The notes under the pieces: generated by a model
The model's input: the letters and a program-made list of their open reading frames with translations, nothing else
Database searches by the model: none
Told to the model about the DNA's origin: nothing
Part shown: in pieces, positions 22,906 through 35,080 of the stretch
How positions within the stretch are numbered: the stretch's first letter is position 1
How the letters are laid out: every line of letters starts with the position of its first letter
NCBI GenBank assembly: GCA_965153455.1
Contig: OZ234494.1
Span: forward strand, 3,224,001 to 3,288,000
Length of the DNA stretch: 64,000 bases
From: Sphagnum compactum
Taxonomy: Eukaryota > Bryophyta > Sphagnopsida > Sphagnales
Reading direction: 5' to 3'
Made by a program: the position numbers and the translations under genes

Positions 22906-23945
22906 AAAACCCCATGATCGGCCCTTTCTTTGTGTTGTTGACTATCAAAAGTGCTACTGCTGCTGGTCACTGTACTCAAGGCAGCAATAGCTGCTGGTGC
23001 TGCTAGCTTTGTTTGTTTGTTGATTTGCTTGTTGGTTTGTGTTTCTGGATCATTATCATGATGATTCGCTTTCCTAGTGTTACAAAAAGTGGGCTGGGCT
23101 TTATGGAATAGATAAGAGAGAGAGAGAGAGAGAGAAGAGGGAAGTTAAGGACTGGCACCGCCACCACCGCCCCTTTTAACAACCTTTGTTTTTACGTCCT
23201 TAATTAAGTTTTTGCATTACAATAACCGTTATTTTTTATTTTTTCTCTCTCTCGCGCTCTCTCTCCCTCTCGCTCTCTCTCTCTCTCTCGTTTCTTTTTC
23301 TTTCTTTTTTCTTTCTGGTTTTTTTTTGGTTTTGGGGGTGATTTCTCATTAAGCTTTCCCAACAACAAGCAAAAAATGTGGATGTTGTTGAGGGAAAAGA
23401 AAGCTTAGAGAAGAGATTAGAGAAGCGATGGACTTATTTGAGACTTTAAACCACGTTATGATTTTAAAATTATATTAATTTTTTTCCCATCTGCTTTATT
23501 TTATTTTTGAAACCTCTTTTGTTTGTTGGTTTTGTTGTTGATTTATTGTCAGATTTATTGCTAATTTGTTGTTGTTGTTGTTGTTGGTTTTTATTGTTAA
23601 ATTTATTGTTAATTTTGTTGTTGTTGGTGGAGTTGTTGTTTGTGTGTTTTTTTTTTTTTGGGTTTGTTTTGGGTGTCGATGTTGTTTTGCTGTGGTTGGT
23701 TTCTCCCTGTGATGTTTTTGTTTGTGTGCGCTTGTGTGTGTTGTGTGTGTTTTTGGTCTCTGCTGGTGGTGGTTTTTGTCTCTTGATTGTGGAGAAAATG
23801 GATTTGTTGGCAGATACATACGATTGAGAGAAAGAGAGCTGAGGGTCGAGAAAATGAAGGTAACTAGGATCTTCTTTTTGTGTAGCGTGTTTGCATTGAC
23901 TTGAATTGGAGATCTCTAGTAGCTACATACTTGTCTCTGATGAGT

Positions 23946-23986
<41 letters not shown>

Positions 23987-24480
23987 TTGTGATGATGCGT
24001 TGTGAGGATGAGAGATCGATTTTTGGCATCGCCTTGTGTAAAGCGTGGAATTCGTGGTCGCGAAACTGGCGGCTGGAGTGGCGGAGAAGACGAGCAGGAG
24101 GAGGAGGAGGAATTGTTTTGCGATCAAAGAAGAAGGAGAAGAAATCATTTCAGAAAACCCACCTCCTACCCTGGGCGTTGTGAGATAAAGCTTCTCATAC
24201 AATGTTCTCAGTTTTGTGAAGATCACGGCTTTCTTCCTGAACCACCAGCGAATTGGCCGCGCAAGAACAAGAATTACAACCCCCCTTGTTGACTCACGCT
24301 CAGAAATGCATGTATCTATCTACCTAGCTATCTATCTATCTAGAGAAAGATAGAGCGAGAATTCTCGAACTGAAATCTAAGTCCAGGGACGGATGCTGTT
24401 CTCGGCGAGTGTTATTGAGAACCGCAGAGATTGTAGCAGGCAGGCTGGCGAGACGAGCAGACAGACGAAGAGCACAGGCC
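22906..24480. other. simple-sequence-rich region upstream of NCED
   Basis: It holds an (AG)n run at about 23115-23134, a (CT)n tract at about 23245-23290, a TTG/GTT-rich stretch at 23518-23660 and a (GA)n run at about 23949-23984. Open frames in both strands here come from these runs. A GAGGAGGAGGAGG patch (24090-24110) gives a Leu-rich signal-peptide-like frame on the minus strand and a Glu-rich frame on the plus strand. Neither is called. The area may be distal promoter or contain a non-coding transcript. Confidence 0.4.
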
Positions 24481-24481
24481 A

Positions 24482-24816
24482 TGAATGAACGAGAGAGAGG
24501 CTCTAGAGCAGACGTCATGAGGAGCTTGGCCAAGGCCGTGAGTGAAACGAGAGAGAGGTTCTAGAGCCGACATCACGAAGAGCTTAGCAAAGGCCCCGTG
24601 AGTAAACGAGAGAGAGGCTCTAGAGCGGCCGTCCCGAGGAGCTTAGCAAAGGCCGTGAGTGAATGAGAGAGAGGCTCTAGAGCGGACGTCAAGAGGAGCT
24701 TAGCAAAGACAGTGACTGAGAGAGAGGCTCTAGAGCGGACGTCAGGAGGAGCTTAGCGAAGGCCATGATAGAATGAGAGAGAGAGGTTCTAGAGCGGACG
24801 TCACGAGGAGCTTTTG
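24482..24816. repeat. minisatellite, about 55-62 bp unit, 6 copies, upstream of NCED
   Basis: Six consecutive units follow the pattern GAGAGAGG(C/T)TCTAGAGC, then a GGACGTC-type core, then GAGGAGCTTAGC(A/G)AAGGCC(G)TGA. They start near 24484, 24545, 24605, 24663, 24716 and 24775. Four units keep the palindrome GACGTC; the other two read GACATC and GCCGTC. ACGT cores are known bZIP binding motifs, so the array may act in regulation of the adjacent gene, but that is inference. The first base of NCED's ATG lies about 1.1 kb downstream. Confidence 0.8.
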
Positions 24817-24842
24817 GTGTGTGTGTGTGTGTGTGTGTGTGT
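24817..24842. repeat. (TG)n microsatellite
   Basis: An uninterrupted GT dinucleotide run directly follows the last minisatellite unit. Confidence 0.9.
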
Positions 24843-24877
24843 TTGGTTTTTTGTTAGTTTTTTTTTTGGGTGGCTTT

Positions 24878-24885
24878 TACGTGGC
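24878..24885 (+). promoter_or_regulatory. ABRE-like box TACGTGGC
   Basis: TACGTGGC matches the ABA-responsive element consensus YACGTGGC exactly. It lies about 1.05 kb upstream of the NCED start. NCED genes are often ABA- or drought-responsive, so the site is plausible, but an 8-bp match can arise by chance. Confidence 0.35.
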
Positions 24886-25544
24886 TTTCCCAACGATCGA
24901 TTATCGGGAGACCATGAAGTACGCCGCATTCTGCTCCAAGGTAAGAGCTGTTACCTCCAGCTCAAGGTAATAGGTGGAGGGTCCGTCCGTAAGTCCGGCC
25001 GTTACGCACGCCGCATTCAGCTCCAAGGTTTGGCGTTCTACAAGCAAGGAAGCAAGCAAGAAGACGGACAGATCGCGCAGTAGCCGCAGCAGCAACAGAG
25101 TAATTCGGATGATAACTTACTTGGAGAGAGATCGTGCGAGGAGTCAGTCGGAGCCAAACTGGGACCCGCCCGCTTTGTGAACCACCACCACCACCACCAG
25201 CGCCGCGCATGGACTCACGACAGATGGTGCGCGTGGCAATCCACCTGGCGACATGGCGGACCAGCTGGCGCCCAAGCAGTGGAAGCAAACCCCACCACAA
25301 AAGCCTCAAAGTGGGTCGCACCCTTGTGCAAGAGCGAAACTATATGAGCAATTGCAAACCGCTATTCTGACTTGTGCCTCTCACTCGCAGTTGTCAACCC
25401 ACCCACACAATCTTTCCCAACGGCCTCCAACTGTTTTCTGCATGCTCATCAGCCCCCGCTCCCTCGCACCCTCCCAGCTGCTGCTGCTCTGCTCTGCTCT
25501 TTTGCTGCTTCTCGTGCTCCTCAACTGCACCACCCACCACCACC

Positions 25545-25935
25545 ACCTTTAAACACCCACCACTTCTTGTTTAGAGTCTGAGATCTCCTCCAAGTCACTC
25601 TCCTTCTCAAGGGCTTCTTGAGGTCTCTCCTCTTCATCAATCACCCATTCATTCATCTTTGATATTTGTGAGTGCATGATCATCATCAAAGGTGGTGCAA
25701 GAGAGAGAATATATGAGCAGTAGCAGCACAAGGCTATGAACCAGCTTTTGTGAAAGACAAATTTTGTTCAAGAACCCAAGCAGCAGCAGCAGCTGAGGAG
25801 GGAGGAGGGCCAGCCAGCTAGCCAGCCCCAGGTGGTGGTTGTTGTTGTTACAAGTTGCAACTGAAACCCACATTGTGACCCGGGCCCAGTGCATCGCGAG
25901 CTTCTTGTGCTTGTGCTTTACACTTGGAGGTGGCA
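25545..25935 (+). promoter_or_regulatory. probable proximal promoter and 5' leader of NCED with upstream ORFs
   Basis: Upstream of the NCED ATG there is a TTTAAA box (25549) followed by a CT-rich stretch (25585-25650), the usual look of a plant leader. Three short upstream ORFs lie in it: 25676-25723 (15 aa), 25713-25739 (8 aa, overlapping the first) and 25736-25753 (5 aa, overlapping the second). If transcription starts near 25570-25590, ribosomes meet all three before the main start. Further upstream, CTCCAAG|GTAAGAG (24940) resembles a splice donor, so a 5'-UTR intron is possible. Confidence 0.4.
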
Positions 25936-27951
25936 ATGCTGACTTTGGAGTGTGGAATTGCTGGTGGAATTGGGGCTGCTGGGGGAGCAGAGTTGGGGGT
26001 AATGAATGGAGGAGGACTTAAACTCCTGCAGCGGCAAGGTGGCTTGCATGCTGCTGCAGGTGGTGCAAGGAGAGTGAAGAGCAGCAGCAGCTTGTGGGCT
26101 GCTGCACGACCGTCACAATCTGTGGTTGATCTCAATTGTAAGAGATGTGAGTCAAATGATCGTCGTGGTGCTGCACAAAGCATCAAGTCCAGCAGGCATC
26201 ATCGCAACTTGCATGGTGCATTGAGCAGCTCCAGAGGCAATGATGTATTCACTGCGGATTCTTGCGTGCATGAATCCTCCTCTTCTCAAGTGCAGCCTCT
26301 GACTGCCATAATCACACCAGTGATTAGGGAGGTGGAGTCTGGGTTTCCAGAGCTTGGACTCTCTGCACCACCATCACCACCGGCAGCAGCAGCTCCTGAG
26401 CAGCACAAATTGAACATGTTTCAGCAAATTGCAGCATCAGTGTTGGATATGTTGGAGAAAGCAGTGGTTACTGGCTTGGAGAGCAAGTTTCCATTGCCAG
26501 CAACTGCAGACCCATCTGTGCAGCTGGAAGGAAATTATGCACCAGTGGAGGAGAGAAGCGTGATGAATGAGCTTGAGGTGACAGGAAAGCTGCCAAGTTT
26601 CCTAGAGGGCATCTATGTGCGCAATGGTGCCAATCCCCAGTTTGAGCCTGCTGGTGGCCACCATCTGTTTGATGGTGATGGTATGCTGCATGCTGTGCAA
26701 TTCAAGCAGGGCATTGTCAGCTATGCATGCAGGTTCACTCACACGCAGCGCTTCATCCAGGAGCAAAAGGCTGGCTGCGCCATCTTCCCCAAAGCAATTG
26801 GTGAGCTTCATGGTCATGGTGGAGTAGCACGGTTGCTTTTGTATGCAGCTCGCTCCATCTGCGGGCTTGTGGATGGGACACAAGGGATGGGTGTTGCCAA
26901 TGCAGGCCTGGTGTTCCACAATGGCCGCTTGCTTGCCATGTCTGAGGATGACTTGCCATACCATGTGAGAATCTTGGAAGATGGCGACCTGGAGACTGTC
27001 GGGCGCTATGACTGCAATGGGCAGCTCTCATCCACCATGATTGCCCATCCAAAGGTTGATCCAGTTTCTGGCGAGCTTTTTGCTCTTAGTTACAACATTA
27101 TAACAGCTCCATTTCTCAAGTACTTCTACATTTCGCCTGATGGCATCAGAGGGCCGGAAGTGTCCATCACACTTCCAGAGCCAACCATGATGCACGACTT
27201 TGCCATCACTGAGAATTTTGTGGTCATTCCTGACCAACAAATGGTGTTCCGCCTCAAAGAGATGTTCTCTGGTGGTTCCCCAGTTGTTCATAATAGTGAG
27301 AAGAGTGCTCGGTTTGGCATTCTGCCCAAGTATGATGAGACTGAAGCTCGGCTGCAATGGATAGATGTCCCAGATTGTTTCTGTTTCCATCTCTGGAATG
27401 CTTGGGAGGAAGGGGATGAGGTTGTGGTCATTGGCTCATGCATGACACCTCCTGACAGCATCTTCAATGAGTCTGACGAAGCCCTCAAGAGCACCTTGTC
27501 AGAGATTCGTCTCAACAGAAGCACAGGAGTTTCTACCAGACGGGAGCTTGCTAGCTTGAACTTGGAAGCAGGCCAGATGAACCGCAACTTCCTGGGGCGC
27601 AAGAGCAGGTACTTGTACCTTGCAATTGCTGAGCCGTGGCCCAAAGTGTCAGGCATTGCAAAGGTGGATTTAGTCACTGGGGAGGTGAAGAAGTACATTT
27701 ATGGACCCAACTGCTATGGAGGTGAGCCTACTTTTGTGCCTCGTTCATCTGACCCGTTGGCGGCAGAGGATGATGGCTGTATACTTGCATTCATGCACAA
27801 TGAAAGCACAGGTCAATCTGAGCTTCTGGTGGTGGATGCAGCCTCTCCCTCATTACAGTTGGAAGCGTCTGTGAAGCTGCCCTCCAGAGTACCTTATGGC
27901 TTCCATGGTACGTATGTGACTGCAAAAGAATTGTCCAAACAGAAATTGTAG
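25936..27951 (+). CDS. NCED: 9-cis-epoxycarotenoid dioxygenase (ABA biosynthesis), intronless
   Basis: A full-length carotenoid cleavage dioxygenase of 671 aa in one exon. NCED cleaves 9-cis-violaxanthin or 9'-cis-neoxanthin to xanthoxin in plastids, the committed step of abscisic acid synthesis. All four Fe(II)-binding histidines are present in the right context: H371 (STMIAHPK), H420 (MMHDFAIT), H485 (FHLWNAWEE) and H657 (YGFHGTYV). The amphipathic helix typical of NCEDs ([19 protein letters not shown]) starts at residue 159, followed by NYAPVEE and [23 protein letters not shown]. The first 150 residues are Gly/Ala/Ser-rich, fit a plastid transit peptide, and make the protein longer than the usual 580-610 aa. 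The ATG at 25936 is the first in frame after a stop at 25876; a TTG 12 nt earlier is not needed. No disruption is seen. Confidence 0.96.
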   Translation: MLTLECGIAGGIGAAGGAELGVMNGGGLKLLQRQGGLHAAAGGARRVKSSSSLWAAARPSQSVVDLNCKRCESNDRRGAAQSIKSSRHHRNLHGALSSSRGNDVFTADSCVHESSSSQVQPLTAIITPVIREVESGFPELGLSAPPSPPAAAAPEQHKLNMFQQIAASVLDMLEKAVVTGLESKFPLPATADPSVQLEGNYAPVEERSVMNELEVTGKLPSFLEGIYVRNGANPQFEPAGGHHLFDGDGMLHAVQFKQGIVSYACRFTHTQRFIQEQKAGCAIFPKAIGELHGHGGVARLLLYAARSICGLVDGTQGMGVANAGLVFHNGRLLAMSEDDLPYHVRILEDGDLETVGRYDCNGQLSSTMIAHPKVDPVSGELFALSYNIITAPFLKYFYISPDGIRGPEVSITLPEPTMMHDFAITENFVVIPDQQMVFRLKEMFSGGSPVVHNSEKSARFGILPKYDETEARLQWIDVPDCFCFHLWNAWEEGDEVVVIGSCMTPPDSIFNESDEALKSTLSEIRLNRSTGVSTRRELASLNLEAGQMNRNFLGRKSRYLYLAIAEPWPKVSGIAKVDLVTGEVKKYIYGPNCYGGEPTFVPRSSDPLAAEDDGCILAFMHNESTGQSELLVVDAASPSLQLEASVKLPSRVPYGFHGTYVTAKELSKQKL

Positions 27952-30900
27952 TAGCACATTCTACACATCAACACTAAAGATTCATATGAAAATGGGATGC
28001 ATCACACTTGTTTTGGTGCAATCCCAAGGCAAGGCTGATTGCACCACCCCCACCCCCCATACCCCTTAGCCTCAACCATTTGGACCATACCACTAAATCA
28101 TTAGATAGTTGCAACCTTTAGAATTGTAAAAAAGAATGTCCTTTTGATCTCTGAAGTTGGAGCCATTTTCTTCCCCAACTTTCCCAAGGTGAGCTAAACC
28201 CCAGCTCACCAACATTTTTTCAGACTTGGGTTTCTTTGAAACCAAAGCTCTGATATGAATTCCTCACTTGTGATGATCATGTCGTGTTTTTCCTCGTACA
28301 TGCCAAAGTGAAAACTGGCCTGTATGAGCTTGGCTTGTTTATACAAGCTAATTACACACGCACACAGATTAGTTGCAAGTTGTATACACCAATGTGGGTG
28401 CCCTTAGTGAGGCACCATCCTTTTTTTAGCTAGCTCATCATAGATCAGGTTTTTTCTGGTGTGATTGCAAAGGGCAATGCCTCTTGCATTCCATTGGGTG
28501 GGTCATGGATATGACTCTATTTTACCTGATTAGATTAGTGCCAATTATTTATTAGTGTCAAGTTTAATGCAGCAGCTCCACATTCACTGCTCTGTTTTTT
28601 GGGCTGGCATAGCCGCCCCTAATTTTCTTGTACACTCTTTTTTTAATCCAGCGATGGATTATCACTAATGTTTTTTCACCTCTCGGACATATTGCTCTGA
28701 TTGGTTCAACAACCTCAAAACTTGCCCGCAACTCTAAGGATTGATGCTCTTGATATGAGATGCTGTTTTTCAACATACCATTATGTGAACATTCTTTTTG
28801 GTGTATGGGAGTTATAACTTATGACATTGTATTATCCTTCCCTGTGTATTTGAGTTTCAACAGAACACATTTTGAGCTCTTTTTTGGCTTTCTAGTTTTG
28901 TTCTGAAGAAAAGTGCATACCTCAAAGTCAGATGTAGTGAGGTTACCTGAAAGTATAACTGTCAAGCCTACACCTCATTTTGTTTTTCCGCATTTTAGAA
29001 TTCCTTGAAACAACCAATTGTCATGCGAGGGCGCACATGCATATAATTGCCAGACTTTGGGGGAAAACAAGTTCTTGTCAGGAAATGTTATACATGTTCA
29101 GTTGAGTTTCTTTTGCTCATGAGAGAGATTTGGAGAGAAAAATGAATGCAGCCATTTGACAGTTTCAACTACCGAAGCATTTCTCTTTTCAACCCCTTCT
29201 GATGCTCAATTTTCAAATTTTCATTCGCAAGGATGTAAGTAGTCAGTTGCTGATTTACATGCAGAGTAAACTTCTTTTTGAAAAAATGGGGGAGAAATCT
29301 TGTTCTATCACATTATAGGATAGATAAATGTTAGTTATTGGATACCTACTTTGCCATGGTGGACTAGCCTAGCAAGAATTTCGCTTCCTTGTATATATAT
29401 ATATATATGAAGTCAAACATGGATAACAACTCAACCTCCACATGTCAAATTTGTTACATTTTTGTATTGGGTACTTTATATTAAAAAAAACTCAAACAAC
29501 TCTGGATATGTAATTCAACGTACATATAACTCACCACGTGTAAATTGCACTAGCATGCGCAAACTTCACAACCATACACTACTTGGCACTTGGAAGCTCG
29601 GTTGTGGGTGCACTTGTAGGTATTTCTTTTCACACTTTTGTAGGTTTCAATATGCAGAGACTTATGAAAGCTGATGGAAAAAAAAAAAAACAGGTTTAAA
29701 GATCCTTGCAACCAGGAGGAGGGCAGCTTAAATTTCTCTTTTGAAGCTAGTTTGTTGTGTTTGATATTTGCGTCCCCCTTCCCCCAAAACTCAAGTGAAC
29801 ATGGATATTGTTATGTAGGGTGTGCACTTGACATATGTGCTTCATGTAGGCATATGGAAACACAAAACAACTTAAAGATCATCTCGGCGATTGTTGCACT
29901 AATTAACTTGCTACCCTGCAAATGGTGACAAATGTAAAAGTTGTAAACAATGTAAGGAAAGTCATAAGTCATGTCCATAGGACTTGTCTAATCATTTTTC
30001 GATTTGCCATCATATTGAGAATGCAACATTTGACACCAAGCAAGATCGTAAAGTTAACACATAATCGATAATAAGATGCATAAGTCATTGAGAGTCAAAA
30101 GTTACCTCCATTGGCTAATTATGAGAAGACTTCATTTATTCTTATGTTGGATTCAAAGTTCCACATTTCCCTTTGGCCCTTTCCAAATTTTAGACAAAGC
30201 ATGTAGGTATTTGTCACAAGAAAATGGCAACCAAGCTAGGGACTATGACATTAATATTTGAGTTACGAATTTCATTAACTACACAATAAATATTTAGCTC
30301 CAAAAGTGGCAATGTTAATTGGTTTGTGTTTACAACTATGTGACAAGAATCCAACCATTTCTTTTGTGCTCATGTGGCTATGTTTTTCTTCATGCTCAAG
30401 CTAATGTTGCCACTCGATGTAGCACAATGTACCATAGGTGGTCACAAATTTGTCTTTATGTGAAAGCTTTTTGAGCTATTGAATTCAATTTAATATACAA
30501 AATGTGGTGAGAAATTTTGTTCAAAATTGTGACAAATAATTCACATGTTTCTTCAAAAAACCTTTGTTGCATCTTACATTGCATGAGATGTTTTGAAATT
30601 ACAAAATATATTTATGTATTCATCTCGACATTCACATCATCATTTACAATCAATGTCCATCATCAAATAAAGAACAAATATCTTTCTAGGTATTAAAAAA
30701 AATTCATTATTTTGAATACAAGTTTAGTTGTAAAAATTGAAAGAATATCCATTAATGTGACTAACATGGTATTTCAAATCTATGTACATGTAGATAGCAA
30801 ACAATTATGAAATAAAGAACTTATGTTATTTTCTATATGATTCTTCTTTGTGTGGCAGGATAAGAAGCAAAAAGGAGGAAAAGGCCAAATTGAGCCAAAA

Positions 30901-33900
30901 TCTTTGAGCTACCCATTCAATCCAAATTCACATAGACTAAGACCATGGAAGGTTCATACCCCTAAAAAAAAAAGCATATGCAAGATTAACATTTACAAAT
31001 CAAATAAGAAAAAAAACAACATATGATTTTTGGATAATGATGTACTTGGTTGTAGTTGACATACATATCATGTTTGATGTGAAACATCTCAAAATGTATT
31101 TTCACCACAATGTTATATTTCAAAATCATTCCATTTGACCCAAAATTTGGCATTTGAGCATGGTTCTACCATTTGTGATGCATGTATATACACATGGCTC
31201 GAGCTCAATCAATTTTTTCCAAATTTCTCAAGATCAACATATTTTATGCACATTGTTTGAACATCCATGTTTGATAGATTAGATTCAATTACATGTTATT
31301 CACACCATATTGTATTCAATAAGGGAGGAAAACACAAGTGGCACTAGTATTAAAGGATTTTATGCACATGAACAAGGAAAGAAACATAAAAAGGTATAAT
31401 CACAATACGGGTGCAATATTAGGAACTATGAACAAGTGAAGACCCAATCAGGAAATTTAATTTCTTGCTACACAAGAAACCAAATATTACATACTTATTT
31501 CGAAGATGAAAGTTTTCGCACATGTCCGATGAAGATGAATTTTGCATTCAATACCTCCACACTGCCGCATGAAAAATGAGCGTTAGTTACATGTCTAGTT
31601 TTGTTTTGCATTGTTATTGTATCACTTTTGACCTTGTGTATAGTTTCCAAGTTTCCTTCGCAAATTTTTATGCACCATGTTTGTTTCCAAATTTCCTTCC
31701 AAACGTTTTTACTATCATATTTGTGCAAATGTTTGAAGCAACTTCCCTCATGAAACTTTCCCGCACAATGAAATCTAACAACTTTGCCATCTAAATGATA
31801 AAATCATGGAAATTCCATGTTTTTATCAATCATGCCCTTTGTCTTGTACGTGGAAGCTTTCATGTGTTGGTCAGGCATCTTGGAGGCCTTGGATCTTACA
31901 CATTTGCACACCACAAAATTAGTGCAAGCTTTTTGGTGCGTGGTATCACTACTATACTTTCTTTGCAAAAATTATGTGAAAAAACATTAAAATTATGTTG
32001 TTACTCAATATGTGCTTTAAAACTTAATGTTGAATTTTACTAGCTTGTAAGTCTAACATTGTTTCAGTAGGGTTTTTATTGGTGGCATGGGTTTGGACAT
32101 GAATGGGGGGTATGTGACCAATTTGATGTTAAATGGTTTGTAGCAAACCAAGGCCTACAAATTATAGGAAGAGATGTGTTGTTGATCACAAGTGTCGATG
32201 TCAGCATTGAAGATATTAATGAGTTTTTTGGGCCCAAGATGAACAAGAATGGGTGGAAAGATGACAATCAACATGATGAGGGGGTAGCGAAGAAAATCGT
32301 CAAGATCTATTGCAAGCTCATTGGGAAGTTGAAGGTTATGAACAAATAACTATTAATGACATTTGCCATAACAATTGCAGTAGAAGCAAAGGGCATGCCC
32401 ATGAATTGGGCAAATAAACTAGTAATTGATTGACTATTCAATGTATTTAACTATTAAATAATAATAAATACTGAATATTTGATATTAACTTTTAGTTGAG
32501 AAACATCATAAAACTTTAAATTTTAATTATTCATTAATATTAAATAAATAATTTACCTCATGAATAATTAATTAATTAATATTTAATACTTATCTAACTA
32601 TTAGTTTGTTTAATATTAATTAACCATAGATCTTTGATTAGTAAATTTGAAGTATTAATACTTTAATTAATTAAAGTATTAATTAAATTTCATAAATTTT
32701 AAACCGGTTAATAATTATTAATTCTAAACTTATGAACTAAATAGGAATTCAGTTTAATTAATCATTAATAATAACTAGATAATTAAATTTGTGAAATTTT
32801 CATTAATATTTTTAGAAGCTACATAACTATTAATTAACCAATAATTATTATTTATTTACCGTAATTCATGATGTAAAGTAAATACGAATTATCATATAAT
32901 TAATTGAATATTAATTAAATTATTAGTTGATCTTCGAATGAATTTTTAATAAATTCTAAATTGATTATTAACCATTAATTATTGATTCTAAACTTGTGAA
33001 CTAAATAATGAATCAATTTAATGAATCATTAATAATAACTAGATAATTGAATTTGTGGAATTTTAATTAATATATTTATAAGCTACATAACTATTAATTA
33101 ATTAATAGTTTTTTAATTTATCGTAATTTTTATTAGATTATTAAATGGAAATTATTTAATTTTTAATAAACTTATTAATTAATTAATTATAGTTTGTAGC
33201 TTGTTCAATAGTTTGAATTGAAAAATTTACCAAATAAATCAGTAAATATTGAACAATATATATTAAAATATTTATTTGGTTAAATAATCAGATTATATTA
33301 CTAATTATATATTTTAAATTTTATTGATTATTCAGTATTAAATTATTAAATAAATATTAAATATAAATGATTAAATCATCAAAATTAAAAAAATCAGTTT
33401 TAATCAATTAATTGTTATTCTATAGTTTGCATTATTTAATCAAATTTTTGATAATACTATTTTATGAATAATGAATAATGGTTTAACATTAAAATTATTT
33501 GGTTTTAATTTGACCTGGCCACTGTGATTTAATTATACATTAAAATAAACATGGTATATTTGTAAACAAACCATAATATAAAATAAAGATGAAATTGTTT
33601 ATTTTAACATGTTCATAAAATGCATTGAATATATTTAAATATGTTAAATAAGTTTTAATGTATGCTTCATGTACCTTGACTACATGTTAAATGTACTCTT
33701 AATGTAATCCAAAACATTTTAAAATACATAAAATGTAAAGGCATATCATAAAATTATTATTTTTGATAATAATTTTAAAAATAAATTACAAATAATTTGA
33801 CCAGTCAAATGGTCCATTATTCATTAGTCAAAATGACTAGTCAAATGGTCTTTATTCTGCTAGTAAAAAAACCACCCCAATCACAGTGGACATGTTAAAA

Positions 33901-34526
33901 TCGACTTCTCCAAAATGATAAAGGATTTTTTTTTTACTCCTGTCCAAATTTGAATGTTTTACCAAAATTTCTAGTTTGAAAAATCAAAAATTCTAATAGT
34001 GAGAGAATACATCAAAGTGGCACAAATTCTTAAGACTTTCAAATGGAGATTTTGAAATTGCCAAATTATGAATCCCATTATTTTGTGCATTCATAATTCT
34101 TTCATATGGATTCCAATTCAAAAGCCTTTCAACAATATATAAAACTCCCAAATCAAGATGATATGGCTCTTATAGGCATCAGACGTTTTAATGGTTAAGA
34201 GATGAATTTATTGGTTTGAGTAATGACCATTCAATTAATCATAAATTGTGTTTCGAATCTCCAAATTCATGGGAATTTGACCCCCACTTTAAATATCTAC
34301 TTTTCAAAACATATTCGATGATAAAAAAATGGCCCAATTTGGACAAGGTTTCATGTTTCAAACCCTTTTTCCAAAATTGTAAAACATTTTGAGATTCCAA
34401 TTTTTTCAAGAGTGAGAATGCAATTTAAGAGTCTTCATTCTTACACATTTTCTGAGTGTGTTTGGGTGCACCTCCTTTGTTTGAACTTATTTTGGTTTTA
34501 TTTCCTCTTTTGGTTGTCGCAACCAT
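27952..34526. other. gene-free stretch downstream of NCED, including an AT-rich block
   Basis: The first few hundred bases should be NCED 3' UTR. Beyond that no gene is supported. It contains a (TA)n run at about 29394-29408, scattered short frames without known relatives, one coding-like fragment (32071-32349, listed separately) and a very AT-rich block at about 32400-33800 built of ATTAAT/TTAATTAA words. Confidence 0.5.
32071..32349 (+). pseudogene. coding-like fragment, unidentified
   Basis: A 92-codon open frame without an ATG near its start ends at TAA 32347. Its composition looks like protein (HGFGHEWGVCDQFDVKWF, RDVLLITSVDVSIEDINEFF, KKIVKIYCKLIGKLK) and is more balanced than the surrounding AT-rich DNA. 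A stop (TAG 32068) directly precedes it, right after a TTTCAG that could be a splice acceptor. I do not recognise the family. It may be the 3' end of a decayed transposon gene. Confidence 0.25.
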
Positions 34527-34653
34527 CACTAAAAGAAAAATCCCATTTTTCGACTTGTCTTAGGCGACTAAAAGCGTCTTTTACGACTAATAGTCGCAAA
34601 AGACGCTTTTAGTCGCCTAAGACAAGTCGAAAAATGGAGTTTTTCTTCTAGTG
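34527..34653. mobile_element. CACTA-type foldback MITE, 127 bp, with CAT target duplication
   Basis: The element starts CACTA and ends TAGTG. It is almost entirely one hairpin: two 63-nt arms around a single central A, with four mismatches (offsets 6, 15, 16 and 57), all transitions. Direct CAT repeats flank it (34524-34526 and 34654-34656), the 3-bp duplication expected of CACTA (CMC) transposons. There is no coding capacity. The arms contain repeated GTCTTAGGCGACTAAAAGCG-type words. Very high arm identity suggests a fairly recent or constrained element. Confidence 0.8.
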
Positions 34654-35019
34654 CATGGTTGTGAACTTCAAGTTAGAATCGTAAGATTGATTGGAACATC
34701 ACCCATCATAATTAAAGGAGACCTAAATACATAAAAATGTGTGGACAAAAAGGATAAATTGAGAGAGATGTCACCTCTTGCAACATGAAATTCTTAAAAG
34801 CATGACTCTTTTAAACATTGAATTAAAAGCATTCACCAAATGTACTTAGAGGACAATGCAATTAAGATATAAATAAAAGACGCATCTCTTTGTCATGGTT
34901 CATTATTATTTCACACATGGACCAAGAAGCCTTTCCTTTTATGGTATAATAATAATTTAGCAAGTTTAAGGTACATTTTAATCAAGTATAATAAGGTCAA
35001 AGTTTTCTCTTTTTTTTTC

Positions 35020-35080
35020 AATTTTGTGATGTAGCCAAATTGGCAATCATCCCACAAGAAGGTTTAGCCAATTGTTTTTT
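35020..35080 (-). repeat. dispersed AT-rich repeat family, partial copy D
   Basis: The reverse complement of GTAGCCAAATTGGCAATCATC and CACAAGAAGGTTTAGCCAA matches the end of the copies at 6080-6320 and 61240-61445. It lies just upstream of the helicase gene. Confidence 0.45.

Noticed and set aside
23496-23827. Asn/Thr-rich and Leu/Val/Cys-rich frames on opposite strands
   Set aside because: Both are translations of a GTT/TTG-rich tract, not protein-like outside it.
23864-24226. Minus-strand frame with a Leu-rich signal-peptide-like start, and the overlapping plus-strand frame at 24002-24292
   Set aside because: The Leu/Glu runs and the Ser-Leu repeat come directly from GAGGAG and (GA)n simple repeats; no conserved sequence follows.
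24482-24816. Regular repeat array considered as CRISPR
   Set aside because: The units are tandem minisatellite copies without unique spacers, in a plant nuclear context.
25924-25935. TTG start 12 nt upstream of the NCED ATG
   Set aside because: Plants initiate at AUG; the ATG at 25936 is the first in the frame.
26602-27698. Long frames antisense to NCED
   Set aside because: Shadows of the real gene; no conserved motifs.
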